A stretch of DNA of 44,114 bases from Corynebacterium otitidis ATCC 51513 (lineage in GTDB: Bacteria; Actinomycetota; Actinomycetes; Mycobacteriales; Mycobacteriaceae). The DNA is taken from contig NZ_JH815192.1 of the NCBI RefSeq assembly GCF_000296405.1, positions 243,607 to 287,720 on the forward strand, written 5' to 3'. The position numbers were made by a program, and so were the translations under genes. Positions within the stretch are counted from its first letter, which is position 1, and each line of letters starts with the position of its first letter. Positions 26,569 to 35,222 of the stretch are shown here, piece after piece. The notes under the pieces are model-generated. The model was not told where the DNA came from, did no database searches, and saw nothing but the letters and a program-made list of their open reading frames with translations.

Positions 26569-27486
26569 ATGGCCGAGCCACACGTCGCCCTGATCACCAC
26601 CGGCGGCACCATCGCGTGCACCGCCACCGACTCCGGGGCGCTTGAGCCGACGCGCAGCGCGGAGGAGCTTCTCGCCTCCGCTCCCCGGCTCCCCGAGCTT
26701 GCCATCCGGCCCCGCGAGGCGGGCCTCCTCGACTCCGCGGCCATGGGTTTTGCAGAGATCGACGCCCTCGGCGACGCCGTCGACGAGGCGCTCGCCGACG
26801 ACGCTTGTGTGGGCGTGGTCGTCACCCACGGCACCGACACCATGGAGGAGACCGCGCTCGCCCTCGAGCTGCGGCGACGCGACGACCGACCGGTCGTGCT
26901 TACCGGCGCGATGCGCCCCGCCGACCACCCCGAGCCCGACGGTCCGGGCAACCTCGCCGATGCGCTCGCGCTGGCGGCCGGCGGGGCCACCCGCCCCGGG
27001 GTGACGATCGCGGTCGCGGGCCGGGAACTGCCCGCCTTCGGCACCGTCAAGCACGACGCGGCAGCCGTCGATGCGTTCCGCCACCGCGGCGGGGAGCTTC
27101 CCCGCCGGCTCCCCGGGGTGCGCCTCGCCGGGGTCGACGTGCGCGTCGTCGCCGCGTACCCCGGCACGCCCTCCGCTGTCGTCGACGCCGCCGCACGCGG
27201 CGCGGACGGCCTCGTCGTCGAGGCGCTCGGCGCGGGCAACGTCGGCCCGCGGGCCGCCGAGGGCCTCAAGCGGGCGCTGAGGTCAGGGGCCCCGGTGGTG
27301 ATCAGCACCCGCGCGGCCGCCGGCCCGGTGGCGCTCGCCTACGGGGGCGCGGGCGGCGGCGCAGGGCTGGCCGACCTCGGGGCGATCGGCTCGGGCGTGC
27401 TGCGCGCCGGCCAGGCCCGAGTGCTGCTCGCCGCGGCGCTGGCCGCCGGCGTGGCGCCGGCTAGCATGTTTGGGCAGGAAGGCTAG
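26569..27486 (+). CDS. L-asparaginase (bacterial class)
   Basis: Hydrolyses asparagine to aspartate and ammonia. The 305 residues contain both catalytic threonine motifs: ALITTGGTIACTATDSG near residue 10 and VVTHGTDTMEETALALE near residue 83. AMRPADHPEPDGPGN and IAVAGRELPAFGTVKHDAAA, typical of the family, follow. No signal peptide is visible, so it is likely cytoplasmic (type I-like). ATG 26569 has GAGGAG 4 nt upstream. The frame extends upstream across the divergent gap, but that part is not conserved. The AlkB gene follows after 112 nt on the same strand. Confidence 0.93.
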   Translation: MAEPHVALITTGGTIACTATDSGALEPTRSAEELLASAPRLPELAIRPREAGLLDSAAMGFAEIDALGDAVDEALADDACVGVVVTHGTDTMEETALALELRRRDDRPVVLTGAMRPADHPEPDGPGNLADALALAAGGATRPGVTIAVAGRELPAFGTVKHDAAAVDAFRHRGGELPRRLPGVRLAGVDVRVVAAYPGTPSAVVDAAARGADGLVVEALGAGNVGPRAAEGLKRALRSGAPVVISTRAAAGPVALAYGGAGGGAGLADLGAIGSGVLRAGQARVLLAAALAAGVAPASMFGQEG

Positions 27487-27598
27487 CCGCCGCGACGAGG
27501 CACCCCGGCGGCTTGGGCCGGTCGCGGCCGCGCCCGCGCGCCAGACGGACCGGGACGGACGGCGCGGCGAGAAGACCCGCAGTGAGGAGGCGAGCAGC

Positions 27599-28288
27599 GT
27601 GGCCACGCTCTTCGACGACGAGGGCCTCGACCGCCCCGTCCGCGAGGTCATCCCCGGCGTCGTGCACCTGCCCGGGTTCCTTAGCCTCGAGGAGTCCCGC
27701 GCGCTCGTCGAGCAGGCCCGCGGCCTCGCCCGGCAGGTCGCCGGCACCCCCACGGCGATGGTCCGCCCCGAGGTGGGGGCGGGCCAGATGAGCGTCTATA
27801 TCCTCTCGCTCGGCTACCACTGGCAGACCAAGCCCTACCGCTACGTCCGCTCGGTCGACGGCGCCCGGGTCCCCGCCCTGCCCGAGAACTACCAGGGCCT
27901 CGTCGACCGGGTCCTCGACCGGGCCGCGGCGGTGAGCGACGAGCTCTCCCCCTGGCGCGGCCGGATGCGCGCCGAGACCGCGCTCGTGAACTTCTACCCG
28001 CCCGGCTCCCACATGGGCATGCACGTCGACGGGAACGAGGAGTCCGGCGCGCCGGTGGTGTCGCTCTCGATCGGGCAGTCGGCGCTCTTCCGGATGGGCA
28101 ACCCCGACAACCGGGGCCGCCCCTACCGGGACGTGTCGCTGCTCTCCGGGGACGCGATCGTCTTCGGCGGCCCGGCGCGCCGCAACTACCACGGCATCCC
28201 CGCGGTGCAGCCCGGCACCACCCCGGAGGGCTGCGGGCTCAAGGACGGCCGCATCAACATCACGATCCGCGAGGTCGACCCGCACTGA
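27599..28288 (+). CDS. AlkB-family Fe(II)/2-oxoglutarate dioxygenase
   Basis: AlkB proteins remove alkyl groups such as 1-methyladenine and 3-methylcytosine from DNA or RNA. The 229 residues contain the iron ligands in SHMGMHVDGNEE (HxD) and the distal His in RRNYHGIPAV. The 2-oxoglutarate-binding Arg lies in GRINITIREVD. The nucleotide-recognition lid region includes QMSVYILSLGYHWQTKPYRY. GTG 27599 has GAGGAGG 8 nt upstream and gives the expected N-terminus. The CRISPR leader starts just behind it and dinB lies beyond the array; the DNA-damage theme may be coincidence. Confidence 0.92.
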   Translation: MATLFDDEGLDRPVREVIPGVVHLPGFLSLEESRALVEQARGLARQVAGTPTAMVRPEVGAGQMSVYILSLGYHWQTKPYRYVRSVDGARVPALPENYQGLVDRVLDRAAAVSDELSPWRGRMRAETALVNFYPPGSHMGMHVDGNEESGAPVVSLSIGQSALFRMGNPDNRGRPYRDVSLLSGDAIVFGGPARRNYHGIPAVQPGTTPEGCGLKDGRINITIREVDPH

Positions 28289-28479
28289 CCGCAAGCCCAT
28301 CCGCCGAGACCGAATCCATGCGGCGTACCTGACCGCAAGGCCGTACTTCGAGTAGTAGTGCATCATCCTTCCCTGACAATCAGCGGAGGGCGCCGCGGCG
28401 TGCTAGGTTTCCTACCAAGGGCTCGACCAAGTTGATTGTTTTTGGGCACCTGGCACTACAACGACGCAGGTCATCAAGT
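28289..28479 (+). other. CRISPR leader region
   Basis: This 190-nt stretch between the AlkB stop and the first repeat has no gene. It is less GC-rich than the flanks close to the array (GTTGATTGTTTTTGGGC at 28432-28448) and carries the ten-base CTGACCGCAAG-type sequence twice (28286 and 28330 regions). Array polarity marks this as the leader side: repeats are perfect here and decay at the far end. Confidence 0.6.
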
Positions 28480-29056
28480 GTCCTCCCCGCGCCAGCGGGG
28501 ATGAGCCCGCCATCGTGAACGGCTTCTCCCCAGAGAAATCGTCCTCCCCGCGCCAGCGGGGATGAGCCGTAGATCTCGTTCGGGTACGGGTGCCGCGAGA
28601 AGTCCTCCCCGCGCCAGCGGGGATGAGCCTGATCGGCACCCGGCGCGCCCCGGCCTTAGTTTGTCCTCCCCGCGCCAGCGGGGATGAGCCCGACCAGAAG
28701 AGAACCATCGCCACCCTCATCGCGTCCTCCCCGCGCCAGCGGGGATGAGCCTCCGGCGATCTTGGCGTTCGACGTGAACTGGAGGTCCTCCCCGCGCCAG
28801 CGGGGATGAGCCCTCTGTATGGCATGACGTCGCGACTGTAAACCTGTCCTCCCCGCGCCAGCGGGGATGAGCCGAAAGACGACCGGCCGTCCTGGGAGCG
28901 GTACGAGTCCTCCCCGCGCCAGCGGGGATGAGCCTTGGGTGGAGGGCCGCGTTTGGCTTGAATGTGGGGCCTCCCCGCACCAGCGGGGATGAGCCGGAGT
29001 ACCCGGCGTGGTGGCGTGCGGTGAGCGTGTCCGCCCCGCGCCAGCGGGGATTCAGC
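28480..29056 (+). CRISPR. type I-E-like CRISPR array, 10 repeats and 9 spacers
   Basis: Ten 28-bp repeats start at 28480, 28541, 28602, 28663, 28724, 28785, 28846, 28907, 28968 and 29029, with a strict 61-nt period. The nine spacers are each 33 nt. The repeat starts GTCCTCCCCGCG and ends GGGGATGAGCC, with a CCCCGC/GCGGGG hairpin, which is the class I-E repeat form seen in E. coli and actinobacteria. The first eight repeats are identical. The ninth has two changes, and the tenth differs at one internal base and at its 3' end (ATTCAGC). The leader is therefore on the left and transcription is rightward. No cas gene occurs in the window. I saw no spacer matching elsewhere in the window by eye. 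Confidence 0.98.
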
Positions 29057-29119
29057 TCCATCGTCGTTGCTTCTTGTGTATGCACAGAAGCGTCATGGTG
29101 ATGAACACGGCGATCGGAG

Positions 29120-30604
29120 TCAGCGCATGCCACCACCCGGGTCGTTTCCCTCTGGCTCGATCGGGTCGCGCGCAGCGAGCCAGTCGTCCCAGTCCAGGCT
29201 GTCGAGTGGGTCCGCCGGCTCAAGGTCAGGATCATCGTCGGGGAAGGTGCGCGTCACCGACCGGGTGGTGGTACGGGTCTCGAAGCGGACGGTGACCCGG
29301 CCGTGGCCCGAGCCCTGCACCCAGCCGTGGCCGTGATCGGGGTGGGACACGTCCTGGGTGTTGAGCCAGCGCGGGCCGTTGCTCGCGGCGGTGTCCGGGG
29401 CGTGCTGCTGCGGTGGCGCGACGGGGGCGGCCTCGTCGCCGGTGACGAGCGGTCCGCTCACCCCGACTTCGAGGTCGTCGGGCTCCTCCTCCGGGGTGTG
29501 GAGGTGGCTCGTGACCGCGAGGTCGAGGTCCGGGAAGAGGCTGTCCTGCCGGGCCTCCTCGAGTCCCGCGAAGCCCACCCCGACGAGCCGGATGGGCCCC
29601 ACCTCGTCGGGGTAGCGCACCAGCTGCTTCGCCGCGGCGAGCAGAGTTTCGAAGCTGTCAGTGGCGCTCGGCAGCGTGCCCGAGCGCGAGGAGACCTTGA
29701 AGTCCGCGAGGCGGAGCTTCACCGTGACCGTACGCGCGCCCCGCCCGTCGCGCTGGAGGCGCCTGAACGCGGCGCGGGCCGCGTCGTCCACGGCGTCGTC
29801 GACGGCCCGGCGGTCGACGAGGTCGCGCTCGAAGGTGCGCTCCGCGGAGACCTGCTTCGCCTCAGCCGGAGGTTCGACGGGGCGGTCGTCGTGGCCGCGG
29901 GCGAGCTCCCAGAGCTGCCCGCCCACCGAGGTGCCGACGATCTCCTTAGCCTCGCGGCGGGTGAGCGCCGCGAACTGGCCGATGGTCTCGATGCCGGCGG
30001 CATTGAGCGCGCCGCGGGTGACCGGGCCGACGCCCCAGAGCTTCCCCACCGGCATCTCGGCGAGCCACTCGCGCTCCTCGTCCTTGGCGACGACGAGCGC
30101 ACCGTCGGGCTTGGCCTCCCCGGAGCCGATCTTGGCGATCTGCTTGCCGGAGCCCGCCCCCACCGAGGCCGCGAGCCCGGTCTCGTCCTTGATCTCCTGG
30201 CGCAGCTCGTCGATGAAGCGGCGCACCGTGTCCTCGTCGGCGCCCTGGATCTCCTCGGGCTCGAGGTAGGCCTCGTCGATGGAGAGCCGCTCGATGACGT
30301 CGACCCGGCGGGCGACGACCTCGAAGACGCGCGCGGAGGCCGCCTGGTAGACCGCGCGCCTGGGGCGCACGACGACGGCGGCGAAGCCGACGCGCTCCTT
30401 GGCCTGGTGCATGGGCATCGCCGAGCGGGCGCCGAAGGCGCGCGCCTCGTAGGAGGCGCCGGCGACGACGCCGCGGCCACTCGCGCCGCCGACGAGGACG
30501 GGGCGGCCGCGCAGGCCGGGCCGGGTGAGCTGCTCGCAGGACGCGTAGAACGCGTCCATGTCGATGTGCAGCACCCAGCGCTGCCCGCGGTTCGCCTCGG
30601 CCAT
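29120..30604 (-). CDS. dinB: DNA polymerase IV
   Basis: This Y-family translesion polymerase has 494 residues. Motifs are VLHIDMDAFYASCEQLTRP with the catalytic Asp, GVVAGASYEARAFGARSAMP, and the second catalytic pair in IERLSIDEAYLE. The helix-hairpin-helix thumb (LWGVGPVTRGALNAAGIETI) and little-finger domain follow. QDSLFPDLDL near residue 350 is a likely beta-clamp-binding motif. The last 110 residues are acidic, Pro-rich and extended, with a short conserved-looking patch (HPDHGHGWVQGSGHGRVTVR) known in actinobacterial DinB proteins. The stop lies 63 nt from the CRISPR array, which is transcribed toward it. No terminator was seen between. Confidence 0.95.
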   Translation of the reverse strand: MAEANRGQRWVLHIDMDAFYASCEQLTRPGLRGRPVLVGGASGRGVVAGASYEARAFGARSAMPMHQAKERVGFAAVVVRPRRAVYQAASARVFEVVARRVDVIERLSIDEAYLEPEEIQGADEDTVRRFIDELRQEIKDETGLAASVGAGSGKQIAKIGSGEAKPDGALVVAKDEEREWLAEMPVGKLWGVGPVTRGALNAAGIETIGQFAALTRREAKEIVGTSVGGQLWELARGHDDRPVEPPAEAKQVSAERTFERDLVDRRAVDDAVDDAARAAFRRLQRDGRGARTVTVKLRLADFKVSSRSGTLPSATDSFETLLAAAKQLVRYPDEVGPIRLVGVGFAGLEEARQDSLFPDLDLAVTSHLHTPEEEPDDLEVGVSGPLVTGDEAAPVAPPQQHAPDTAASNGPRWLNTQDVSHPDHGHGWVQGSGHGRVTVRFETRTTTRSVTRTFPDDDPDLEPADPLDSLDWDDWLAARDPIEPEGNDPGGGMR

Positions 30605-30655
30605 TCCTTTCCGTCCCCGTCGCGGTCGACTACAGGCCCGTGCCCGAGCGGCTAG

Positions 30656-33600
30656 CTAGGCGCGCTCGAGGCGGGCGGTGACGCCCTCGACGACGTCGTG
30701 GCCGCCCTCGAGGGGCTTCGTGGTGACGTCGAAGGAGGTGGCGAGCACCTCCCCGGCGATGAAGCCCGCGTGGGTGAGCGCGCGGGACTCCGAGCCCTGC
30801 GGCACCGAGAGCGTCACCGTGATGCGGTCGGTGACGTCGAAGCCGGAGGCCTTGCGCGCGTCCTGGAGGCCGCGCACGACGTCGGCGGCCCAGCCCTCGT
30901 CCTCGAGCTCCTCGGTGGTCTCGGTGTCGAGGACGACGAGCCCGTCGCGCGAGCCGATGCGCGCGGTGGAGTCGGGGTCGGCGGCGACGAGCCGCTCGGT
31001 GAACTCGTCGTCGGTGAGCTCCACGCCGGCGGCGCTCACGCCGGCGTCGGTGCGCTCGTAGTCGCCGGCCTTGACGGCGCGGATGACCTCCTGGACCTTG
31101 CCGCCGAGCCTGGGGCCGGCGACCTTGGCGTTGACGACGACCTCGAAGCGGCCGACGGCGGCGACGTCGTCGGTGAGCTCGACGTCCTTGACGTTGACCT
31201 CGTCGCGCACGATGCCGATGAGGTCGGTGAGCTCCTCCGCGTCGGCAAGGGCGACGGTGAGCTTCGGCAGGGGCAGGCGGTTGCGCAGCTTGTGGGCCTT
31301 GCGGATGGACGAGGCCGCGGAGCACACGTCGCGCACCGCGTCCATGCGGGCAACGAGCCCCGGGTCGGCGGGCAGGTCGCCGGGCTCGGGGTAGTCGGTG
31401 AGGTGCACCGAGCGCCCGCCGGTGAGCCCGCGCCACACCGCCTCGGAGACGAGCGGCAAAAGCGGCGCGACGACGCGGCAGAGGGTCTCGAGCACGGTGT
31501 AGAGCGTGTTGAAGGCCTCGGGGTGGGCGTCGTCGCCGGCCCAGAAGCGGTCGCGGGAGCGGCGCACGTACCAGTTGGTGAGCGCGTCGCAGAACCAGCG
31601 CACCTCGTCGCAGGCGCGGGCGATCTCCGTGGCGTCGAGCGCGTCGGTGACGTTCTCGACGAGCTCGCGGAGCTTCGCGAGGATGTAGCGGTCGAGCACG
31701 TTGGTCGAGTCGGTCGACCAGGTCGCCTCCTTCGACGCGTAGAGCTTTAAGAAGCTGTACGAGTTCCAGATGGGAAGCAGCGCCTGGCGCACGCCCTCGC
31801 GGATGCCGCGCTCGGTGACGATGAGGTTGCCGCCGCGCAGGATCGGGGAGCTCATGAGGAACCAGCGCATCGCGTCCGAGCCGTCGCGGTCGAAGACCTC
31901 GTTGACGTCCGGGAAGTTGCGCTTCGACTTCGACATCTTCAGCCCGTCGTCGCCGAGCACGATTCCGTGGGCGACGACCTTCTTGAACGCCTCGCGGTCG
32001 AAGAGCGCGACGGAGAGCACGTGGAGCAGGTAGAACCAGCCGCGGGTCTGGCCGATGTACTCGACGATGAAGTCGGCCGGGGCGTGCTTCTCGAACCACT
32101 CCTTGTTCTCGAAGGGGTAGTGCCACTGGGCGAACGGCATGGAGCCGGAGTCGAACCACACATCCAGCACGTCGGGCACGCGCCGCATCGTCGACTTGCC
32201 GGTCGGGTCGTCGGGGTTGGGCCGGGTGAGCTCGTCGATGTAGGGCCGGTGCAGCGACTTCGGCCGGCGCCCGAAGTCGCGCTCGAGCTCCTCGAGGGAG
32301 CCGTAGACGTCGACGCGCGGGTAGTTCTCGTCGTCGGAGACCCACACCGGGATCGGGGAGCCCCAGTAGCGCGAGCGGGAGATGTTCCAGTCGCGGGCGC
32401 CCTCGAGCCAGCGGCCGAACTGCCCGTCGCGGACGTGCTCGGGGATCCAGTCGATGTTGTCGTGGTTGGTCTCGACCATGCGCTCGCGGAACTTCGTCAC
32501 GGAGACGAACCAGCTGGGCAGCGCCATGTAGATGAGCGGCTCCCCGGAGCGCCACGAGTGCGGGTAGGCGTGCTCGATGGTCTGGTGGCGCAGCACCCGG
32601 CCGCGCGCCTTGAGGTCGCGGATGATGTCCTTGTTCGCATCGAAGACGAGCTGTCCCTCGTAGTCGGGCACGAGCGAGGTGAACTTGCCGTCCATGTCGA
32701 CGGGGATGACGGGCTCGATGCCGTACTCGCGGCACGTGTCCATGTCCTCCTCACCGAAGGCGGGCGCCTGGTGGACCACGCCGGTGCCGTCCTCGGTGGT
32801 GACGTAGTCGGCGTTGAGCACCCGGAAGGCGCCCTCGTCCTTGCGGTCGGCGAAGAAGCCGAAGACGGGCTCGTAGCGTAGCCCCTCGAGCTCACGGCCG
32901 GAGAGCCTGGCGACGACCGTCGGCTCCTCGCCGAGCTCCTTGGCGTAGGAGCCAAGGAGCGTCTCGGCCAGCAGGAGCCTCTCGCCGCGGAACTCCTCGA
33001 GCCCGTCGTCGGCGACCTCGACGACGACGTAGTCGACGTCGGGGTGCACCGCGAGCGCGAGGTTGCTCGGCAGGGTCCACGGCGTCGTCGTCCACGCGAT
33101 GAGCGAGGCTCCGGAAAGCTCCGGGTGCTCGGCGAGCGCCTTCTCGGCCGAGCTGCCCTCGTCGGCGCCCGCGACCGGCAGCGTGACCGTGAGGGTGGGG
33201 TCCTGGCGGTTCTTGTAGGAGTCGTCGAGGCGGGTCTCCTGGTTAGAGAGCGGGGTGTGCTCGGCCCACGAGTAGGGCAGCACGCGGAAGCCCTGGTAGA
33301 CGAGCCCCATGTCGTAGAGCTTCTTGAACGCCCAGATCACGGACTCGACGTAGGTCTCGTCCATGGTCTTGTAGCCGTTGTCGAAGTCCACCCAGCGCGC
33401 CTGGCGGGTGACGTAGTCGCGCCACTCGTCGCGGTAGCGCAAGACCGACTTCGCGCAGTACTCGTTGAACTCCGCGAGCCCCATGGCCTCGACGTCGCCC
33501 TTGTCCTTGATGCCGAGCTGCTTCTCCGCCTCGAGCTCCGCCGGCAGGCCGTGGGTGTCCCAGCCGAAGACGCGCGGCACATGATACCCGCGCATCGTCT

Positions 33601-33847
33601 TGTAGCGCGGCACGATGTCCTTGACGTAGCCGGTAAGCAGGTGGCCGTAGTGCGGCAGCCCGTTGGCGAACGGCGGGCCGTCGTAGAAGACGTACTCCGG
33701 GGCGCCCTCGCGGTTGTCGAGCGAGGCCTTGAAGGTGTCGTCCTTCTCCCAGTAGTCGAGGACCTGCTCCTCGATCTTGGCGAACTCCTCGTTGCCGCCG
33801 GTGAGGTCGACGCGGGGATACACCCGCCCGGTGTTGTTGCTAGTCAC
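30656..33847 (-). CDS. ileS: isoleucyl-tRNA synthetase
   Basis: Class I aminoacyl-tRNA synthetase charging tRNA-Ile, 1063 residues. The ATP motifs are [16 protein letters not shown] (HIGH form HYGH) and [14 protein letters not shown] (KMSKS). The editing domain contains [20 protein letters not shown], and an anticodon-binding domain and long C-terminal part follow. Length and the HYGH form fit the eukaryote-like IleS2 branch, which is often naturally tolerant to mupirocin (family knowledge). GTG 33847 was chosen because [18 protein letters not shown] matches family N-termini; the frame runs further upstream, but there it crosses the T-box leader. AGGGAAAGGG upstream serves as ribosome site. 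Confidence 0.96.
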   Translation of the reverse strand: MTSNNTGRVYPRVDLTGGNEEFAKIEEQVLDYWEKDDTFKASLDNREGAPEYVFYDGPPFANGLPHYGHLLTGYVKDIVPRYKTMRGYHVPRVFGWDTHGLPAELEAEKQLGIKDKGDVEAMGLAEFNEYCAKSVLRYRDEWRDYVTRQARWVDFDNGYKTMDETYVESVIWAFKKLYDMGLVYQGFRVLPYSWAEHTPLSNQETRLDDSYKNRQDPTLTVTLPVAGADEGSSAEKALAEHPELSGASLIAWTTTPWTLPSNLALAVHPDVDYVVVEVADDGLEEFRGERLLLAETLLGSYAKELGEEPTVVARLSGRELEGLRYEPVFGFFADRKDEGAFRVLNADYVTTEDGTGVVHQAPAFGEEDMDTCREYGIEPVIPVDMDGKFTSLVPDYEGQLVFDANKDIIRDLKARGRVLRHQTIEHAYPHSWRSGEPLIYMALPSWFVSVTKFRERMVETNHDNIDWIPEHVRDGQFGRWLEGARDWNISRSRYWGSPIPVWVSDDENYPRVDVYGSLEELERDFGRRPKSLHRPYIDELTRPNPDDPTGKSTMRRVPDVLDVWFDSGSMPFAQWHYPFENKEWFEKHAPADFIVEYIGQTRGWFYLLHVLSVALFDREAFKKVVAHGIVLGDDGLKMSKSKRNFPDVNEVFDRDGSDAMRWFLMSSPILRGGNLIVTERGIREGVRQALLPIWNSYSFLKLYASKEATWSTDSTNVLDRYILAKLRELVENVTDALDATEIARACDEVRWFCDALTNWYVRRSRDRFWAGDDAHPEAFNTLYTVLETLCRVVAPLLPLVSEAVWRGLTGGRSVHLTDYPEPGDLPADPGLVARMDAVRDVCSAASSIRKAHKLRNRLPLPKLTVALADAEELTDLIGIVRDEVNVKDVELTDDVAAVGRFEVVVNAKVAGPRLGGKVQEVIRAVKAGDYERTDAGVSAAGVELTDDEFTERLVAADPDSTARIGSRDGLVVLDTETTEELEDEGWAADVVRGLQDARKASGFDVTDRITVTLSVPQGSESRALTHAGFIAGEVLATSFDVTTKPLEGGHDVVEGVTARLERA

Positions 33848-33865
33848 TTGCGCTCGTATCCCTTT

Positions 33866-34002
33866 CCCTGACGTGACGCATATTCGCTCATCGTTCACGT
33901 GCAGGGACGCGCCACAGGCGCGAGTCGCAAGACCTGCGAGTCGCGGGCGCGCGGTACCACCCCGCTTGCCCATCCGGTCGATCCGCGGAGACCGCAAACC
34001 GG
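33866..34002 (-). promoter_or_regulatory. isoleucine T-box leader of ileS (translational type)
   Basis: On the ileS strand a very short stem I is formed by CCGGT and ACCGG (33998-34002 with 33974-33978), with an inner CGG-TCT-CCG stem and a specifier loop CGGATCG whose ATC is an Ile codon. The T-box core GGTGGTACCGCG lies at 33950-33961. A downstream hairpin pairs CCCTG-ACGTGA with its complement (33866-33876 with 33895-33906). It overlaps the AGGG part of the ribosome site and no T-run follows, so control is likely at translation start. Uncharged tRNA-Ile would open the leader and raise IleS. Confidence 0.88.
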
Positions 34003-34285
34003 CTCGCATGGGCCGCTTCGTTCACCGCGGCGCGGCAGGGGCTCACTCCCCTATTCCGTGCTCGCGGCTGCCGGGGCTGTGTCGGGCCCCGCCCCGTCCG
34101 GTTCTACTGGGAGCGGGGTGCAAGAAGGCGCCCCGCCCGGTTCTTCCGGATGGCTCCCCGGTGATGGCCGGATCGCTGCCAATAAAGCCCGGCCCGCCTC
34201 CCCGCCGCCCTTGGCGATCGGGGCCGAGTAGTCGTTGGCGGGCCCGCTCGGTTGCCGAGTATAGCCCGGAGGGTTCCCCGCGGCG
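34003..34285 (-). promoter_or_regulatory. upstream leader/promoter region of ileS
   Basis: No gene is supported here. A TATACT hexamer (34258-34263, minus strand) could be a -10 box, but no good -35 is visible. A 9-bp hairpin (GCGGGGTGC with GCGCCCCGC, 34113-34136) lies downstream of the acidic membrane-protein gene and may be its terminator. Where ileS transcription starts is unclear. Confidence 0.35.
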
Positions 34286-34981
34286 TTAGTCGCGGGGCTC
34301 GTCCTCGACCTGCGGCAGCTCGGAGGTCGTCGCGGTGCTCGGGGTGTCGCCCTCCTCGTCGCGCGGGTCCTCCCCGTCGCGGTCGCCGTCGGCGTCCTCG
34401 TCGCTGTCGGAGTCGGTCCCGTCGCCGTTATCGCCGTCGGCGACGGCGTCGTCCTCGTGGGGCTCGTCGGCGCCCTCGGGGTCCTCGCCGAGGAGCACCT
34501 CGGCCTGCTCGGTGTCGCCACGGGGCCGGTCGTCCTCGCCCTCCTCGAGCTCCGCGAACTCCTCGGCAACCTCGTCCTCGCCCTCGTCGCCGCCCGGCTC
34601 GCCGTCGCCGTCCCCGGCCTCGGGGTCGGAGTCCTCGACATCGCCCTCAGCGTCGGAGGCCTCCTCGGCCTCGTCGTCGGCGCCCGCGTAGGCGTACTCG
34701 GCCTCGTCCTGCTCCCCGTCCTCGGCCGGGGCCTCGTCGTCCCAGTACTCGTCGTCGCCGTCGTCGTACTCGGCGTACTCGGCGTCGTCCTCGTGCTCCT
34801 CGGCCTCGCGGCGCTCGCGGCGCTGCCTGATCGTCGTCACGGCGTCGATGATGAGCAGCACGATGGCCACGGCGATGAGCGCGAGCATGATCCACACGAG
34901 GCTCGGGGTGTTGGTCAACAGGACAGCCAGAAACAGCCCCAGCGACACGATCGTCAGGGCGATAATCGCGATCATCATCAT
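34286..34981 (-). CDS. two-helix membrane protein with long acidic tail
   Basis: A 231-residue product. Two helices (MMMIAIIALTIVSLGLFLAV and TPSLVWIMLALIAVAIVLLI) are joined by a short loop and followed by a basic patch (RQRRERR). The roughly 173-residue tail that follows is about half Asp/Glu by count and almost free of Lys. The tail is low-complexity and surely disordered; the positive-inside rule puts it in the cytoplasm. The gene sits between divIVA and ileS, as does an uncharacterised membrane-protein gene in other corynebacteria. A GTG 12 nt upstream was rejected because it overlaps the GAGGAG ribosome site. A TATGAT box lies at 35029-35034. Function unknown. Confidence 0.8.
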   Translation of the reverse strand: MMMIAIIALTIVSLGLFLAVLLTNTPSLVWIMLALIAVAIVLLIIDAVTTIRQRRERREAEEHEDDAEYAEYDDGDDEYWDDEAPAEDGEQDEAEYAYAGADDEAEEASDAEGDVEDSDPEAGDGDGEPGGDEGEDEVAEEFAELEEGEDDRPRGDTEQAEVLLGEDPEGADEPHEDDAVADGDNGDGTDSDSDEDADGDRDGEDPRDEEGDTPSTATTSELPQVEDEPRD

Positions 34982-35028
34982 GGCTGTAGACACTCCTCGG
35001 GTCGGTGGCGGGCGGGCGCAAGCGCCCC

Positions 35029-35034
35029 ATCATA
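35029..35034 (-). promoter_or_regulatory. -10 box upstream of the acidic membrane-protein gene
   Basis: Minus-strand TATGAT lies 47 nt before ATG 34981, which leaves a short leader with GAGGAG. No convincing -35 box was found. Confidence 0.4.
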
Positions 35035-35130
35035 GCGGCCGCGCCGGCCGGGCCGCTCCCGGCCGACCGCCGCGCGAAACATAGCTCTCATCTTATGCGC
35101 GTGCGGGGCGGCGGCGCCCGGGGACGACTG

Positions 35131-35158
35131 CGCCCCGCCAGCGCGCGCTGGCGGGGCG
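35131..35158. terminator. perfect 28-bp palindrome behind divIVA
   Basis: The 28 bases centred on GCGC read the same on both strands (arms CGCCCCGCCAGCGC). It lies 64 nt past the divIVA stop, so it may end the divIVA mRNA, though no T-run follows on that strand. Confidence 0.5.
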
Positions 35159-35222
35159 GGTGCCACGCGGGTCGCGTCGGCCCGCCCGTCCACGCGGGCG
35201 GGGCGCTGCGCCCTGCTAGAAG

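Noticed and set aside
28412..29235. Leftward reading frames across the CRISPR array
   Set aside because: Their repeated HPRWRGED/SSPLARGG-type peptides are translations of the repeats, not proteins.
28289..30604. A cas operon or defence cluster around the array
   Set aside because: Neighbours are an AlkB dioxygenase and DNA polymerase IV, with no Cas motifs on either strand.
34113..34136. Second T-box or riboswitch upstream of ileS
   Set aside because: Only a GC hairpin is present; no second GGTGG core or specifier was found.
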